A program made the position numbers and the translations under genes. The notes beneath the pieces are model-generated. The model searched no databases. It was not told the DNA's origin and saw only the letters and a program-made list of their open reading frames with translations. Shown here piece after piece: positions 30,334-38,162 of a DNA stretch of 64,000 nucleotides. The DNA comes from Candidatus Omnitrophota bacterium (lineage in GTDB: Bacteria; Omnitrophota; Gorgyraeia; Duberdicusellales; 4484-171): positions 23,822-87,821 of the forward strand of contig JALOCC010000002.1 in assembly GCA_023227945.1 (NCBI GenBank). Direction: 5' to 3'. Each line of letters starts with the position of its first letter. Within the stretch, counting starts at the first letter, position 1.

Positions 30334-31671
30334 TTATACTACTCCTTGCGCGAGCATTGCCTCAGCGACCTTAACAAATCCTGCGACATTTGCTCCTTTC
30401 ACATAATCTATATATTTTCCGTCTTTGCCGTATTTTACGCATTGTTCATGGATAGCAATCATAATGTCGTGCAATTTATTGTCTACTTCTTCGCGGCTCC
30501 AAGAAAGCCTCATACTATTTTGCGACATCTCTAAACCAGAAGTTGCAACACCGCCGGCGTTAGAAGCTTTTCCAGGCGCGTATAAAATTTTTGCCTTCTG
30601 AAACACTTTAATCGCTTCAGGGGTAGATGGCATATTTGCACCTTCACCTATTGCCATACAGCCATTCTTAACCAAAACTTTTGCATCAGCTTCGTCTATT
30701 TCATTCTGCGTAGCAGACGGAAAAGCAATATCGCATTTAATGTTCCATGGCTTTTCGTTTTCAAAATATTTACAGCTAAATTCTTTAGCGCAATCTCTGA
30801 TGCGGCCGCGGCGCTCATTCTTAAGGGTCATTACGCACTTTAATTCTTTGTCGTCAATTCCATCTTTGTCATAAATAAACCCGTTAGAATCAGAAAGCGT
30901 AACAACTTTAGCACCTAATTGATGCAACTTCTCAACGGTGTATTGCGCGACATTACCGGAACCGGAAACCGCACAAACTTTTCCTTTCAAAGATTCACCT
31001 TTTGTTTTAAGCATTTCCTGCACAAAGTAAACACAACCATAACCGGTAGCTTCCGGCCTGATTAAGCTTCCGCCCCACTGTAAGCCTTTGCCGGTTAAAA
31101 CTCCCGTAAATTCATTGCGCAGGCGTTTATACTGCCCGTACATAAAACCTATTTCACGGCCACCTGTTCCGATATCTCCGGCAGGAACATCTGTATCCGG
31201 GCCAATATGCCTGAAAAGCTCAGTCATAAAGCTCTGGCAAAAACGCATTACTTCATTATCAGATTTTCCTTTAGGGTCAAAATCAGAGCCGCCCTTAGCG
31301 CCACCCATAGGTAATGTGGTTAAACTATTTTTAAATACCTGTTCAAATGCCAAAAACTTTAATATGCCCAAATTAACACTTGGATGCAAGCGTATACCAC
31401 CCTTATAGGGGCCTATAGCGCTATTCATCTGGATACGAAAACCCCTGTTTACCTGGATTTCCCCCTTATCATCAATCCAGGGAACGCGAAACATAATTAC
31501 CCTTTCCGGCTCAACCATTCTTTCTAATATTTTTGCTTTTTCATATTTTGGATTTGCCTCAATGAACGACATAACTGATTCAACTACTTCACGCACTGCC
31601 TGATGAAACTCCGGTTGCCCGGGATCTCTTTTAATTACCTTCTTCATGAATTCGTCAACTTTTTTTATCAT
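30334..31671 (-). CDS. gdhA: Glutamate dehydrogenase (NADP-type, hexameric)
   Basis: 445 aa, the usual length. Family motifs are GYxx-type dinucleotide fold VCAVSGSGNVAQYTVEKL, the catalytic region LPMGGAKGGSDFDPKGKSDNEV, and GDIGTGGREIGFMYGQYKRL. It interconverts 2-oxoglutarate plus ammonia with glutamate, in the cytoplasm. Together with glnA and the NfnAB genes it forms a nitrogen and redox block. The start has AAAGGAGG before the ATG. Convergent with glnA. Confidence 0.96.
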   Translation of the reverse strand: MIKKVDEFMKKVIKRDPGQPEFHQAVREVVESVMSFIEANPKYEKAKILERMVEPERVIMFRVPWIDDKGEIQVNRGFRIQMNSAIGPYKGGIRLHPSVNLGILKFLAFEQVFKNSLTTLPMGGAKGGSDFDPKGKSDNEVMRFCQSFMTELFRHIGPDTDVPAGDIGTGGREIGFMYGQYKRLRNEFTGVLTGKGLQWGGSLIRPEATGYGCVYFVQEMLKTKGESLKGKVCAVSGSGNVAQYTVEKLHQLGAKVVTLSDSNGFIYDKDGIDDKELKCVMTLKNERRGRIRDCAKEFSCKYFENEKPWNIKCDIAFPSATQNEIDEADAKVLVKNGCMAIGEGANMPSTPEAIKVFQKAKILYAPGKASNAGGVATSGLEMSQNSMRLSWSREEVDNKLHDIMIAIHEQCVKYGKDGKYIDYVKGANVAGFVKVAEAMLAQGVV

Positions 31672-31746
31672 ATATCCTCCTTTTACTAACTTTGCTGCCT
31701 TGCTTTAAGGGCTTTACTCTAACTTTGAGCAAAGCCGGCACCGCTA

Positions 31747-33162
31747 TTATTTAAGCCTATCAATAATAGCCTTGGCTGCCTTTTTAGCCATACCCATTGC
31801 TTCAATTACTGTTCCTTCACCTCCGACAATATCTCCTCCGGCAAAAACATTTTTTATGGATGTTTCCATGGCCTCTTGCTCCACAATAATATCGCCATAT
31901 TTATCTGTTTTTAACGCTGGAGTAACTTTAGTTAATATTTGATTAGCATTTAAACCTATAGCAACTATCGCGATATCGCAATCTACCTCAAAATCACTTC
32001 CCGGAATTTCTATGGGCTTTCGCCGGCCTGAGCTATCTGGCTTTCCCAACTCGCATTGTAAACAACGCAGTTTCGTAACAAAACCTTTCTCATCCCCGAA
32101 AAACTCCTGCGGCTTAACTAAAAGTTTAAATTGTATGCCTTCTTCCTTGGCATGTTCAATCTCAAGGCGCCTTGCCGGCATTTCTACCTCGCTACGGCGA
32201 TAAAGAATAGTGGTATTTGGGTTAATGCCATTCATTTTCTGTAATCGCAAAGCGCATCGCGCTGCATCCATAGCAGTATTGCCGCCGCCGATAACAACCA
32301 TACTTTTGCCTATGTTTACCGGGGTGTGAGCTTTAGGGAACTTATAAGCAGACATCAAATTTACTCTGGTCAAAAATTCATTAGCCGAATAAATATTGCA
32401 AAGGTTTTCCCCTTTAATGCCTAAGAAAGACGGTATTCCCGCGCCCAAGCCTAAAAACACCGAGGAAAACCCTTCTTTTAATAATTCGTCCACATCTTTG
32501 TTTCTACCCACAATAAAATTAGGTATAAATTCAACGCCCATTTTTTTAAGTGAATCTATCTCATAATCAAGAATATTTCTTGGCAGCCTAAAAGGCGGTA
32601 TTCCATAACGCAGCACCCCCCCTAATTTATGCAAGCCTTCAAACATAACTACTTTTATTCCTCTACGGGCAAGTTCGCCGGCGCAAGCTATGCCTGCAGG
32701 GCCGGAGCCAACTATAGCCACTCGCTTGGCGTGTGGCGTGGGGCGTGGGGCGTGGGGCGTAGAATCGTTATGATTCATTCCGTAATCGCCAATAAAACGC
32801 TCTAAAAAATGAATGTTTATCGCCTGAGGCGTTGCAAAAGGCTCACCTTTTTTGCTTAAAACGCATGCTTTTCGGCATTGGTATTCAGCGGGGCAAACTC
32901 TTCCGCAAATAGAAGGGAAATTATTTTTTTCCCGGATAGTATTATAAGCGCCAGCATAATCTTTCTGGGTAATTTTATAAATAAATGTTTTTATATCTAT
33001 CTCAACCGGACACCCTGAGATACAAAGCGGATTTTTGCATTGCAAGCACCGACCCGCCTCGGCAAGAGCCTCTTCTTCGCCATATCCCAATATAACTTCA
33101 TTGAAATTTTCGGCTCTGACCTTAGCTTCTACTTCTTTGATTTTTACGGGTTCTTTTTTCAC
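31747..33162 (-). CDS. gltA: NfnB / GltD-like NADPH oxidoreductase (glutamate synthase small subunit family)
   Basis: 471 aa. N-terminal Fe-S region (AGRCLQCKNPLCISGCPV, then ICGRVCPAEYQCRKACV), followed by two Rossmann folds (VAIVGSGPAGIACAGELARRG; MVVIGGGNTAMDAARCALRL) and the C-terminal AGGDIVGGEGTVIEAMGMA. Paired with the FAD/2Fe-2S gene upstream it forms NfnAB, the electron-bifurcating NADH-dependent ferredoxin:NADP+ oxidoreductase. Start is GTG at 33162 with AGAGG upstream; a TTG further upstream lies in a repeat. Residues about 135-145 (STPHAPRPTPHAK) are an in-frame GGCGTGGGGCGT repeat inserted between the domains. Confidence 0.9.
   Translation of the reverse strand: MKKEPVKIKEVEAKVRAENFNEVILGYGEEEALAEAGRCLQCKNPLCISGCPVEIDIKTFIYKITQKDYAGAYNTIREKNNFPSICGRVCPAEYQCRKACVLSKKGEPFATPQAINIHFLERFIGDYGMNHNDSTPHAPRPTPHAKRVAIVGSGPAGIACAGELARRGIKVVMFEGLHKLGGVLRYGIPPFRLPRNILDYEIDSLKKMGVEFIPNFIVGRNKDVDELLKEGFSSVFLGLGAGIPSFLGIKGENLCNIYSANEFLTRVNLMSAYKFPKAHTPVNIGKSMVVIGGGNTAMDAARCALRLQKMNGINPNTTILYRRSEVEMPARRLEIEHAKEEGIQFKLLVKPQEFFGDEKGFVTKLRCLQCELGKPDSSGRRKPIEIPGSDFEVDCDIAIVAIGLNANQILTKVTPALKTDKYGDIIVEQEAMETSIKNVFAGGDIVGGEGTVIEAMGMAKKAAKAIIDRLK
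32725..32762. repeat. In-frame GGCGTGGGGCGT tandem repeat inside the NfnB gene
   Basis: Three tandem GGGGCGT units plus degenerate flanks (GGCGTGTGGCGTGG, GGCGTGGGGCGT). It encodes a His/Pro/Ala-rich linker at the boundary between the Fe-S domain and the first Rossmann fold. One-armed, with no inverted copy. Confidence 0.75.
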
Positions 33163-33202
33163 GATGTTAAACCTCTTAAGTTTAAAGAGTAGATAAATTT
33201 TA

Positions 33203-33272
33203 CTAAACAACCAATTTCAACCAATTTCGATTAAAATTGATAGAGATTCGTAGAAATTAATAGAAATTTATT
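33203..33272. repeat. Word-repeat hairpin, ACCAATTTC family
   Basis: Left arm AACAACCAATTTCAACC, AATTTCGATTAAAATTG; right arm ATAGAGATTCGTAGAAATTAA, TAGAAATTTATTG. It lies between the two nfn genes. Confidence 0.65.
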
Positions 33273-33284
33273 GTTTATCGCTGC

Positions 33285-34124
33285 TTACAAATTATTCAAC
33301 CGACAAATATGCTGTTCTTTATCGTAATAAATCTTGTTTCTTTTTGTCAGCTCATCCCAATCGACCTCGTGGGCATCGAATTCCGGGCCGTCAACACAGC
33401 TAAACTTGGTCTTTCCCCCAACGCTTACCCGGCAGCACCCGCACATACCGGTTGCATCAACCATCAGAGCGTTAAGCGAAACAAGAGTTTTTATATTAAA
33501 TGGTTTTGTTGTTTCAGCAACTTTACGCATCATTGGTATTGGCCCGACAGCATATACAAGGCTGTATGGCTCACTCTTTCGAGCTAATAAATCTTTCAAA
33601 ATATCGGTAACAAAGCCCTTTTTCCCGTAAGACCCATCATCTGTCGTTATATAAAAGTTATCTGATGCTTTCTTTAACTCCTGCTCTAAAATTAGCAACT
33701 CTTTAGTCCGTGCGCCTAAAATAGTAGTTACCCTGTTGCCTGCTGCTTTAAACGCACGAGTTACAGGATAAATTTCTGCCATGCCCACGCCGCCGCCGAC
33801 TATAATCACATTAGCAGATTTATGAATTTCTGTAGGGTGCCCGAGAGGCCCGGCAAGCGCATATAAAGAATCTCCAACGTTTAACTTCCCTAAAAGCCTG
33901 GTAGTAAACCCGGCTTCCTGAAAGATTATAGTAATAGCTGTTTTATTTGCGTCGATTTCGGCTATGGTCAGGGGTATTCTTTCGCCTTCTTCACCCGCCA
34001 TAAGCACTATAAATTGCCCTGCCTTTGCACGAACGGCAATATTTTGAGCAGCAAGTTTTATCTGAACTATCCTTGAACCGGGCACATCCGCCAATATTTT
34101 TTTCTCTAATATTTTTATACTCAT
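33285..34124 (-). CDS. NfnA / sulfide dehydrogenase beta-like FAD-NAD(P) oxidoreductase
   Basis: 279 aa. Ferredoxin reductase-type: an N-terminal FAD-binding beta-barrel, an NAD(P)-binding domain (NVIIVGGGVGMAEIYPVTRA; LVYAVGPIPMMRKVAE), and a 2Fe-2S ligand set at the C-terminus (GMCGCCRVSVGGKTKFSC), followed by DGPEFDAHEVDW. This is the small subunit of NfnAB or SudAB, and the partner gene lies 122 bp downstream. The leader of the pair carries a promoter followed by an intrinsic-type terminator (34172-34212). Confidence 0.9.
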   Translation of the reverse strand: MSIKILEKKILADVPGSRIVQIKLAAQNIAVRAKAGQFIVLMAGEEGERIPLTIAEIDANKTAITIIFQEAGFTTRLLGKLNVGDSLYALAGPLGHPTEIHKSANVIIVGGGVGMAEIYPVTRAFKAAGNRVTTILGARTKELLILEQELKKASDNFYITTDDGSYGKKGFVTDILKDLLARKSEPYSLVYAVGPIPMMRKVAETTKPFNIKTLVSLNALMVDATGMCGCCRVSVGGKTKFSCVDGPEFDAHEVDWDELTKRNKIYYDKEQHICRLNNL

Positions 34125-34171
34125 ATGCTTAAATTTTGTGCATTATATGTTTAAAGGCTAAACAACCAAAA

Positions 34172-34212
34172 CAAAAAAAATAGCGTCCCCTCCCTGTTAA
34201 CAGAAAGGACGC
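34172..34212 (-). promoter_or_regulatory. Leader terminator (attenuator candidate) upstream of nfnAB
   Basis: GCGTCC and GGACGC arms (34207-34212 and 34183-34188) around TTTCTGTTAACAGGGAGG, then TATTTTTTTTG on the minus strand. It lies between the promoter at 34234-34261 and the nfnA start at 34124. A small CCTC/GAGG hairpin precedes it. The layout fits transcription attenuation; the ANTAR protein of this window is a candidate antiterminator. Confidence 0.65.
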
Positions 34213-34233
34213 CTTTGTCCTCAAAACGAGGTT

Positions 34234-34261
34234 ATTTTACAATTAAGCCTTTAAATGTCAA
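34234..34261 (-). promoter_or_regulatory. Promoter of the nfnAB operon
   Basis: TTGACA (34256-34261) and TAAAAT (34234-34239), 16-bp spacer, reading toward nfnA. Confidence 0.7.
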
Positions 34262-34291
34262 GATAATAAATTTTTCGAAAGGTTGAAAAAT

Positions 34292-34837
34292 TTATGGCTC
34301 TTTGACAAATTTTTCCCCATCCCATGCCCAGCTTTCCCATTCATTGCCGCGAGCTATAACAGAACAATCGTTTCCCCTATCGATGTTTTTTGCTATTTTC
34401 ACTCTTGGAACCGTGTCAAAATCAGTTTCAATATCACAATTACTGCTGGCTAAAAAAATCTGGGACACCTTATCATTCTTAAACTTGTAGATAACAAGGT
34501 GGGTAAATTTTTTTGCCGTATCATAATAAATAAGCATTTGCTTAAATCCGTCACAGCCTAATTCAGCGAATTCAACCTTATTGAACTGCCCGTTAATTGT
34601 AAAATTGAATATTTTTGGCTCTGCTTTTTTATTTTTAGCAGGTTTGGTTATCTTAATTAGCATATCGCCATGTGCCGCAAAGCGGTTTTCGATTTCAACC
34701 ACTTCTTCTATCATATCCTTATCTAAATCAAGCTTATAAATTTCTATATTTTTATCATTTTTCTTTTTATTGGTAGTAAGGCAGCCTCCGAGTAAAAACA
34801 AAATCAAAAACATAGAAACCACATTAATAATTTTCAT
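34292..34837 (-). CDS. Predicted lipoprotein, 181 aa
   Basis: Start at 34837 with GGGGAGAAAAT before the ATG. The signal MKIINVVSMFLILFLLGGC ends in a lipobox with C19. The mature part is lysine-rich at first (TTNKKKNDKN), then has a repeat-like YKLDLDKDMIEEVVEIENR motif, typical of calcium-binding or FG-GAP-like beta proteins, but no family is secure. Envelope location is expected; function unknown. It lies just downstream of rph. Confidence 0.7.
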   Translation of the reverse strand: MKIINVVSMFLILFLLGGCLTTNKKKNDKNIEIYKLDLDKDMIEEVVEIENRFAAHGDMLIKITKPAKNKKAEPKIFNFTINGQFNKVEFAELGCDGFKQMLIYYDTAKKFTHLVIYKFKNDKVSQIFLASSNCDIETDFDTVPRVKIAKNIDRGNDCSVIARGNEWESWAWDGEKFVKEP

Positions 34838-34856
34838 ATTTTCTCCCCTGTTTGAA

Positions 34857-35579
34857 TTATACATTCGGTAAAATATCTTTAAATAGGTTTCTCTCCATAT
34901 CAATTATCTCTTCTATGCCGGATTTCCCAAGGTCAATAAGCGCATTCAAATCGTCTTTTGAAAACGAACCATGCTCGCCGGTGCCTTGCAATTCGATAAA
35001 TTCACCAGACGACTTCATAACAATATTCATGTCAACCTCGGCATCTGAGTCTTCGGCAAAGTTTAAATCAAGGATGTATTTGCCTTTCCATATACCAACA
35101 CTTATCGCGCCTAAAAAATCAGTTATGCACATCTTGGCTATAGTCCCTGACTTAAAAAGCTTATGCAAACTATCGGTAAGGGCGCAGAATCCTCCAACGA
35201 TTGATGCGACACGGGTTCCGCCATCAGCCTGTATGACATCACAATCAATATAGATTGTACGTTCTCCGATATTTCTTAAATCAACTACGCTTCGCAGTGA
35301 CCGCCCGATTAGCCGCTGTATCTCCATGGTTCTTCCTGAATTTTTATCTCTTGGTATACGTATCTGCGTTGAGCGCGGAAGCATACCGTATTCCGAAGTT
35401 ACCCAGCCTGTGCCTGAGTTACGCAAAAATAAAGGGACATTTCTGTCAACTGTAGCCGTGCAGATTACGCGGGTATTGCCCACTTCAATAAGGCATGAGC
35501 CGTCCGCGTATTTTATATAATCTCTTTCGATATTGATTTTTCTAAGTTCCTCAAAAGCCCTGTTGTCAATTCTTTTCAT
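34857..35579 (-). CDS. rph: Ribonuclease PH
   Basis: 240 aa, full length. The family pattern is complete: the N-terminus has a phosphate-dependent exonuclease fold, the central GRSLRSVVDLRNIGERTIYIDCDVIQADGGTR is the active-site region, and the C-terminal block EFIELQGTGEHGSFSKDDLN is diagnostic. It trims the 3' ends of tRNA precursors with phosphate as co-substrate. Start at 35579, with an AAGGAGGAAATAT-type ribosome site. Confidence 0.96.
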   Translation of the reverse strand: MKRIDNRAFEELRKINIERDYIKYADGSCLIEVGNTRVICTATVDRNVPLFLRNSGTGWVTSEYGMLPRSTQIRIPRDKNSGRTMEIQRLIGRSLRSVVDLRNIGERTIYIDCDVIQADGGTRVASIVGGFCALTDSLHKLFKSGTIAKMCITDFLGAISVGIWKGKYILDLNFAEDSDAEVDMNIVMKSSGEFIELQGTGEHGSFSKDDLNALIDLGKSGIEEIIDMERNLFKDILPNV

Positions 35580-35672
35580 ATATTTCCTCCTTAATTTTCC
35601 GCCTACGGCGGAAAATTAACCCCGCAGCCCCTGGTATCTAGACGCAAGGGGTAAATATAGCTTTCCCCAAAG

Positions 35673-36230
35673 TTATTCTTTAAAAAAATCCGTAATCGTA
35701 GAACGCTCTTTCTTAATAGCTGCATCGCTACGCAAAGAGAAACCTTCATCTCCGCTCTTAAAATATTTTTCGTTCAGCCCGGAATAATACATGGTAAATA
35801 CTACCGCGTAAAAGCCTATAAAACCAAAAATATATTTAGAATGCTCGGTAGTAAGTGTAAAAACTATATCGAAAATTGCAAAAATAGCTAAAATCCATAG
35901 TATCAATACCTTCGCGTAAGGTTTAAGTTTTACCAAAATTATCCCAAGAAATATATTTACAGCCGCGAATAAAAATACGCCCGCTTTTAGAAGAAAATCA
36001 TAGACAAAAGATTTAGTTTCCTTGACGAAAAACATAACTATCAATCCGGCTATACCGACAGAAACATTGAGGCCGGATATAAATATGATCGCAAACGGGA
36101 TTTTTCTTTTTTTGCTTTTTGAAGACAAGTAAAAATTTATACAGACAAAACTAAGAATCAAAAAGAATATAGCAAAAAAACCGAAGTTTAATACCGGCTT
36201 TATAACATTAAAGAAAAGAGTTGAAAGCAT
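35673..36230 (-). CDS. Hypothetical membrane protein, 185 aa
   Basis: Five predicted transmembrane helices (about 10-30, 42-64, 78-98, 108-128, 133-152) and a cytoplasmic charged C-terminal tail (residues 155-185). No family recognised. It sits between rph and the fumarase beta gene on the same strand. Composition matches its neighbours, so there is no sign of recent transfer. Confidence 0.65.
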   Translation of the reverse strand: MLSTLFFNVIKPVLNFGFFAIFFLILSFVCINFYLSSKSKKRKIPFAIIFISGLNVSVGIAGLIVMFFVKETKSFVYDFLLKAGVFLFAAVNIFLGIILVKLKPYAKVLILWILAIFAIFDIVFTLTTEHSKYIFGFIGFYAVVFTMYYSGLNEKYFKSGDEGFSLRSDAAIKKERSTITDFFKE

Positions 36231-36246
36231 AGTTACTTCTGTAAAT

Positions 36247-36275
36247 CCCGTTAGAGAACTTAGTTTCCTAACGGG
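36247..36275 (-). terminator. Hairpin at the 3' end of the fumarase beta gene
   Basis: CCCGTTAG (36247-36254) and CTAACGGG (36268-36275) pair around 13 nt. The stop codon of the fumarase gene lies in one arm, so the hairpin overlaps the end of the coding region. Confidence 0.6.
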
Positions 36276-36798
36276 GTAAACGTTGATATATATTATTTCC
36301 CCTGGAATCTATAGCAACAATTAAAGGAAAATCAATTACCTTAAGTTTATAAACTCCTTCCGGGCCAAGAGCCTTAAAGCATACTAATTTTTTAGACAAA
36401 ACTTTTTGGGCTAAAAGCGCGCCACAACCTGCTGGCGCAATAAAATAAACGCATTTATATTTTTTTATCAATTCTCGTACTTTATTTGACCTGGCTCCCT
36501 TTCCTATCATTCCCACAAGCCCTTTCTTTAAAAATAAATCGACAAACTCATCCATTCGGCTGGATGTGGTAGGCCCGCAGGAACCGATGATTTTACCCTT
36601 TGGCGTTTCAGTCGGGCCGCAATAGTATATGATTTGGCCTTTTAAATCTAACGGGAGCTTTTTACCTTTTTTTATCAAATCTACAATTTTTTTATGCGCC
36701 TGGTCTCTTGCGGTATAGACATAACCAGAGAACAATATTTCTTCTCCCGCCTTAAGCATCCTCAGAGCATTCATTTCTGCTTCCTTATGAACTTTCAT
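36268..36798 (-). CDS. Fumarate hydratase, class I, beta (C-terminal) subunit
   Basis: 176 aa. Matches the C-terminal domain of Fe-S fumarases and tartrate dehydratases: YYCGPTETPKGKIIGSCGPTTSSRMDEF, then MIGKGARS and FIAPAGCGALLAQ. It forms the active enzyme with the alpha subunit, whose gene (38152-39000) lies upstream; efp and a membrane-protein gene lie between them. The split arrangement is typical of anaerobes and archaea. It catalyses fumarate to malate and is oxygen-labile. Confidence 0.92.
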   Translation of the reverse strand: MKVHKEAEMNALRMLKAGEEILFSGYVYTARDQAHKKIVDLIKKGKKLPLDLKGQIIYYCGPTETPKGKIIGSCGPTTSSRMDEFVDLFLKKGLVGMIGKGARSNKVRELIKKYKCVYFIAPAGCGALLAQKVLSKKLVCFKALGPEGVYKLKVIDFPLIVAIDSRGNNIYQRLPR

Positions 36799-36828
36799 TT
36801 GTTATAGCTATATCAACTTTAGGTTACG

Positions 36829-36925
36829 AAGGTTACGGGAAGTTACGAAAGTTACATTTAAAACCTCGTGGTTTATTGTAACCTTCGTAACCTGCGTAAC
36901 TTTCGTAACATTCGTAACCTTCATC
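36829..36925. repeat. Word-repeat hairpin, GTTACGAAGG family
   Basis: Left arm AGGTTACGAAGGTTACGGG, AAGTTACGAAAGTTAC; right arm GTAACCTTCGTAACCTGCG, TAACTTTCGTAACATTCG. It lies between efp and the fumarase beta gene, and its right arm meets the efp 3' end. Confidence 0.8.
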
Positions 36926-37478
36926 AAGCTCTCCCTACGTATTCGCCAGTTGCCGTGTCTATACGCACAATGTCTCCTTCCTTGATAAAAAGCGGGGCAT
37001 TGAGCTTAAAACCGGTTTCAAGAGTAATCTGTTTTCTGGCTGTGCCTTCTGTATCTCCTCTTAAGCCTATCGGCGCCTCCACCACACGAAGGTCAACTCT
37101 CGGCGGTAAATCTAGCGAAACAGCTTTCTTGTTGTGGCATAAGAATGTTACTTCTGAGTTTTCCTTAATGTAATTCTTGGCATCACCTACAATTTCTTCG
37201 TTTAATATAATTGTATCGTAAGTTTCCATATCCATAAAATGGAATCCGCTATTATCATGATACAAGTATTGCGCCTTTTGAGCCTCAAGCCTTACCTCTT
37301 CAACTTCATCATCGGGATTGTAACGCTGCTTTACAACGCGGCCGTCCTTTAGGTTCTTTAAATAAACCTGATAGCACGCCCGGTAATTGCCCGGGGTTCT
37401 ATGGTCCATATCCACAACTATACAAAGTTCACCCTTATCATTAATAACCGAACCTTTCCTCAACCCTGATGCTTTCAT
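36924..37478 (-). CDS. efp: Elongation factor P (atypical tip loop)
   Basis: 184 aa, three beta-barrel domains as in EF-P. The domain I tip loop reads HRTPGNYRACYQ (26-37), where the residue that reaches the ribosomal peptidyl-transferase centre is N31. Classical EF-P has Lys or Arg there (PGKGQ), which is modified. The C-terminal barrel reads PLFIKEGDIVRIDTATGEYVGRA, which is standard. It rescues ribosomes stalled at polyproline. The Asn tip implies an unmodified or differently modified factor. No epmA, epmB or earP is in the window. The leader upstream carries a CCTCC/GGAGG repeat (37545-37573). Confidence 0.93.
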   Translation of the reverse strand: MKASGLRKGSVINDKGELCIVVDMDHRTPGNYRACYQVYLKNLKDGRVVKQRYNPDDEVEEVRLEAQKAQYLYHDNSGFHFMDMETYDTIILNEEIVGDAKNYIKENSEVTFLCHNKKAVSLDLPPRVDLRVVEAPIGLRGDTEGTARKQITLETGFKLNAPLFIKEGDIVRIDTATGEYVGRA

Positions 37479-37499
37479 AAAATGCCTCCGTAGGTTTAT

Positions 37500-37590
37500 C
37501 CGCCTTCGCTCTTTGTTAGAAGAGCAATAGCCATGATGGGCTTCCTCCTACGCTAAAGCTTCGGAGGACAAGTCGGCGGATGTCACTATA
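37500..37590. repeat. Interspersed inverted repeat in the efp leader
   Basis: CTCCTACGCTAAAGCTTCGG plus AGGACAAGT is a compact hairpin, set inside a larger ATCCGCC/GGCGGAT pair (37498-37504, 37574-37580). It resembles repeat R5 (GAAGCC...GGCGAAG). It fills most of the 186-bp gap upstream of efp. Confidence 0.55.
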
Positions 37591-37664
37591 TTAGCAAGTC
37601 CTAAGGTAGATATATTTTAGGCAACATGGACTTGCCAGTTTGGTGTTCCGTATTTTTTGTAATT

Positions 37665-38162
37665 TCATCCTGAGCGACCGCGATGCAATGCAAGGGAATC
37701 AAAGGGCTTATTTCCCTTAAATTGTTCTCTTACTTTTGGCAATGAAAAAAACACGCAATAGATAGCCGGAAAAAGGCAGATACGGATAAAAGTATCAAAA
37801 ATCCAATACATTCTGCTTTGCCTGCTGATAACAAAAAATAATGCCATAATAACAAGCCCGAACAAAATAATTGCGCATTGAAAAAGAATAAACATTATTC
37901 TGGCAATATTCTTTGACATTAAAATGAATACGCAAAGTATTATAGTTGAAACTATAAATGAAAAAAATAATTGGTAAGGCATAAATGCAAGGTCCTGGTA
38001 AAAACCTAAAGGAGAAATTATCAAGCTTTTCAGTAACGAAAAACGCACAATATCATCCATGTGCAAAAGCGCCCCACGGCTTATCGGCAACAAAAGCAGC
38101 AGATTAACCACAATCACAAACGCCGTAACTATTCTTATCGTAAGCAACCACTTATCTTTCAT
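37665..38162 (-). CDS. Hypothetical membrane protein, 165 aa
   Basis: Four predicted transmembrane helices (about 8-28, 58-82, 88-112, 120-140). No family recognised. It overlaps the fumarase alpha gene by 11 bp, so it is co-translated with it. The last residues (LALHRGRSG) are encoded by a TCATCCTGAGCGAAG-type repeat (37660-37695), so the native C-terminus may have been lost. Confidence 0.65.
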   Translation of the reverse strand: MKDKWLLTIRIVTAFVIVVNLLLLLPISRGALLHMDDIVRFSLLKSLIISPLGFYQDLAFMPYQLFFSFIVSTIILCVFILMSKNIARIMFILFQCAIILFGLVIMALFFVISRQSRMYWIFDTFIRICLFPAIYCVFFSLPKVREQFKGNKPFDSLALHRGRSG

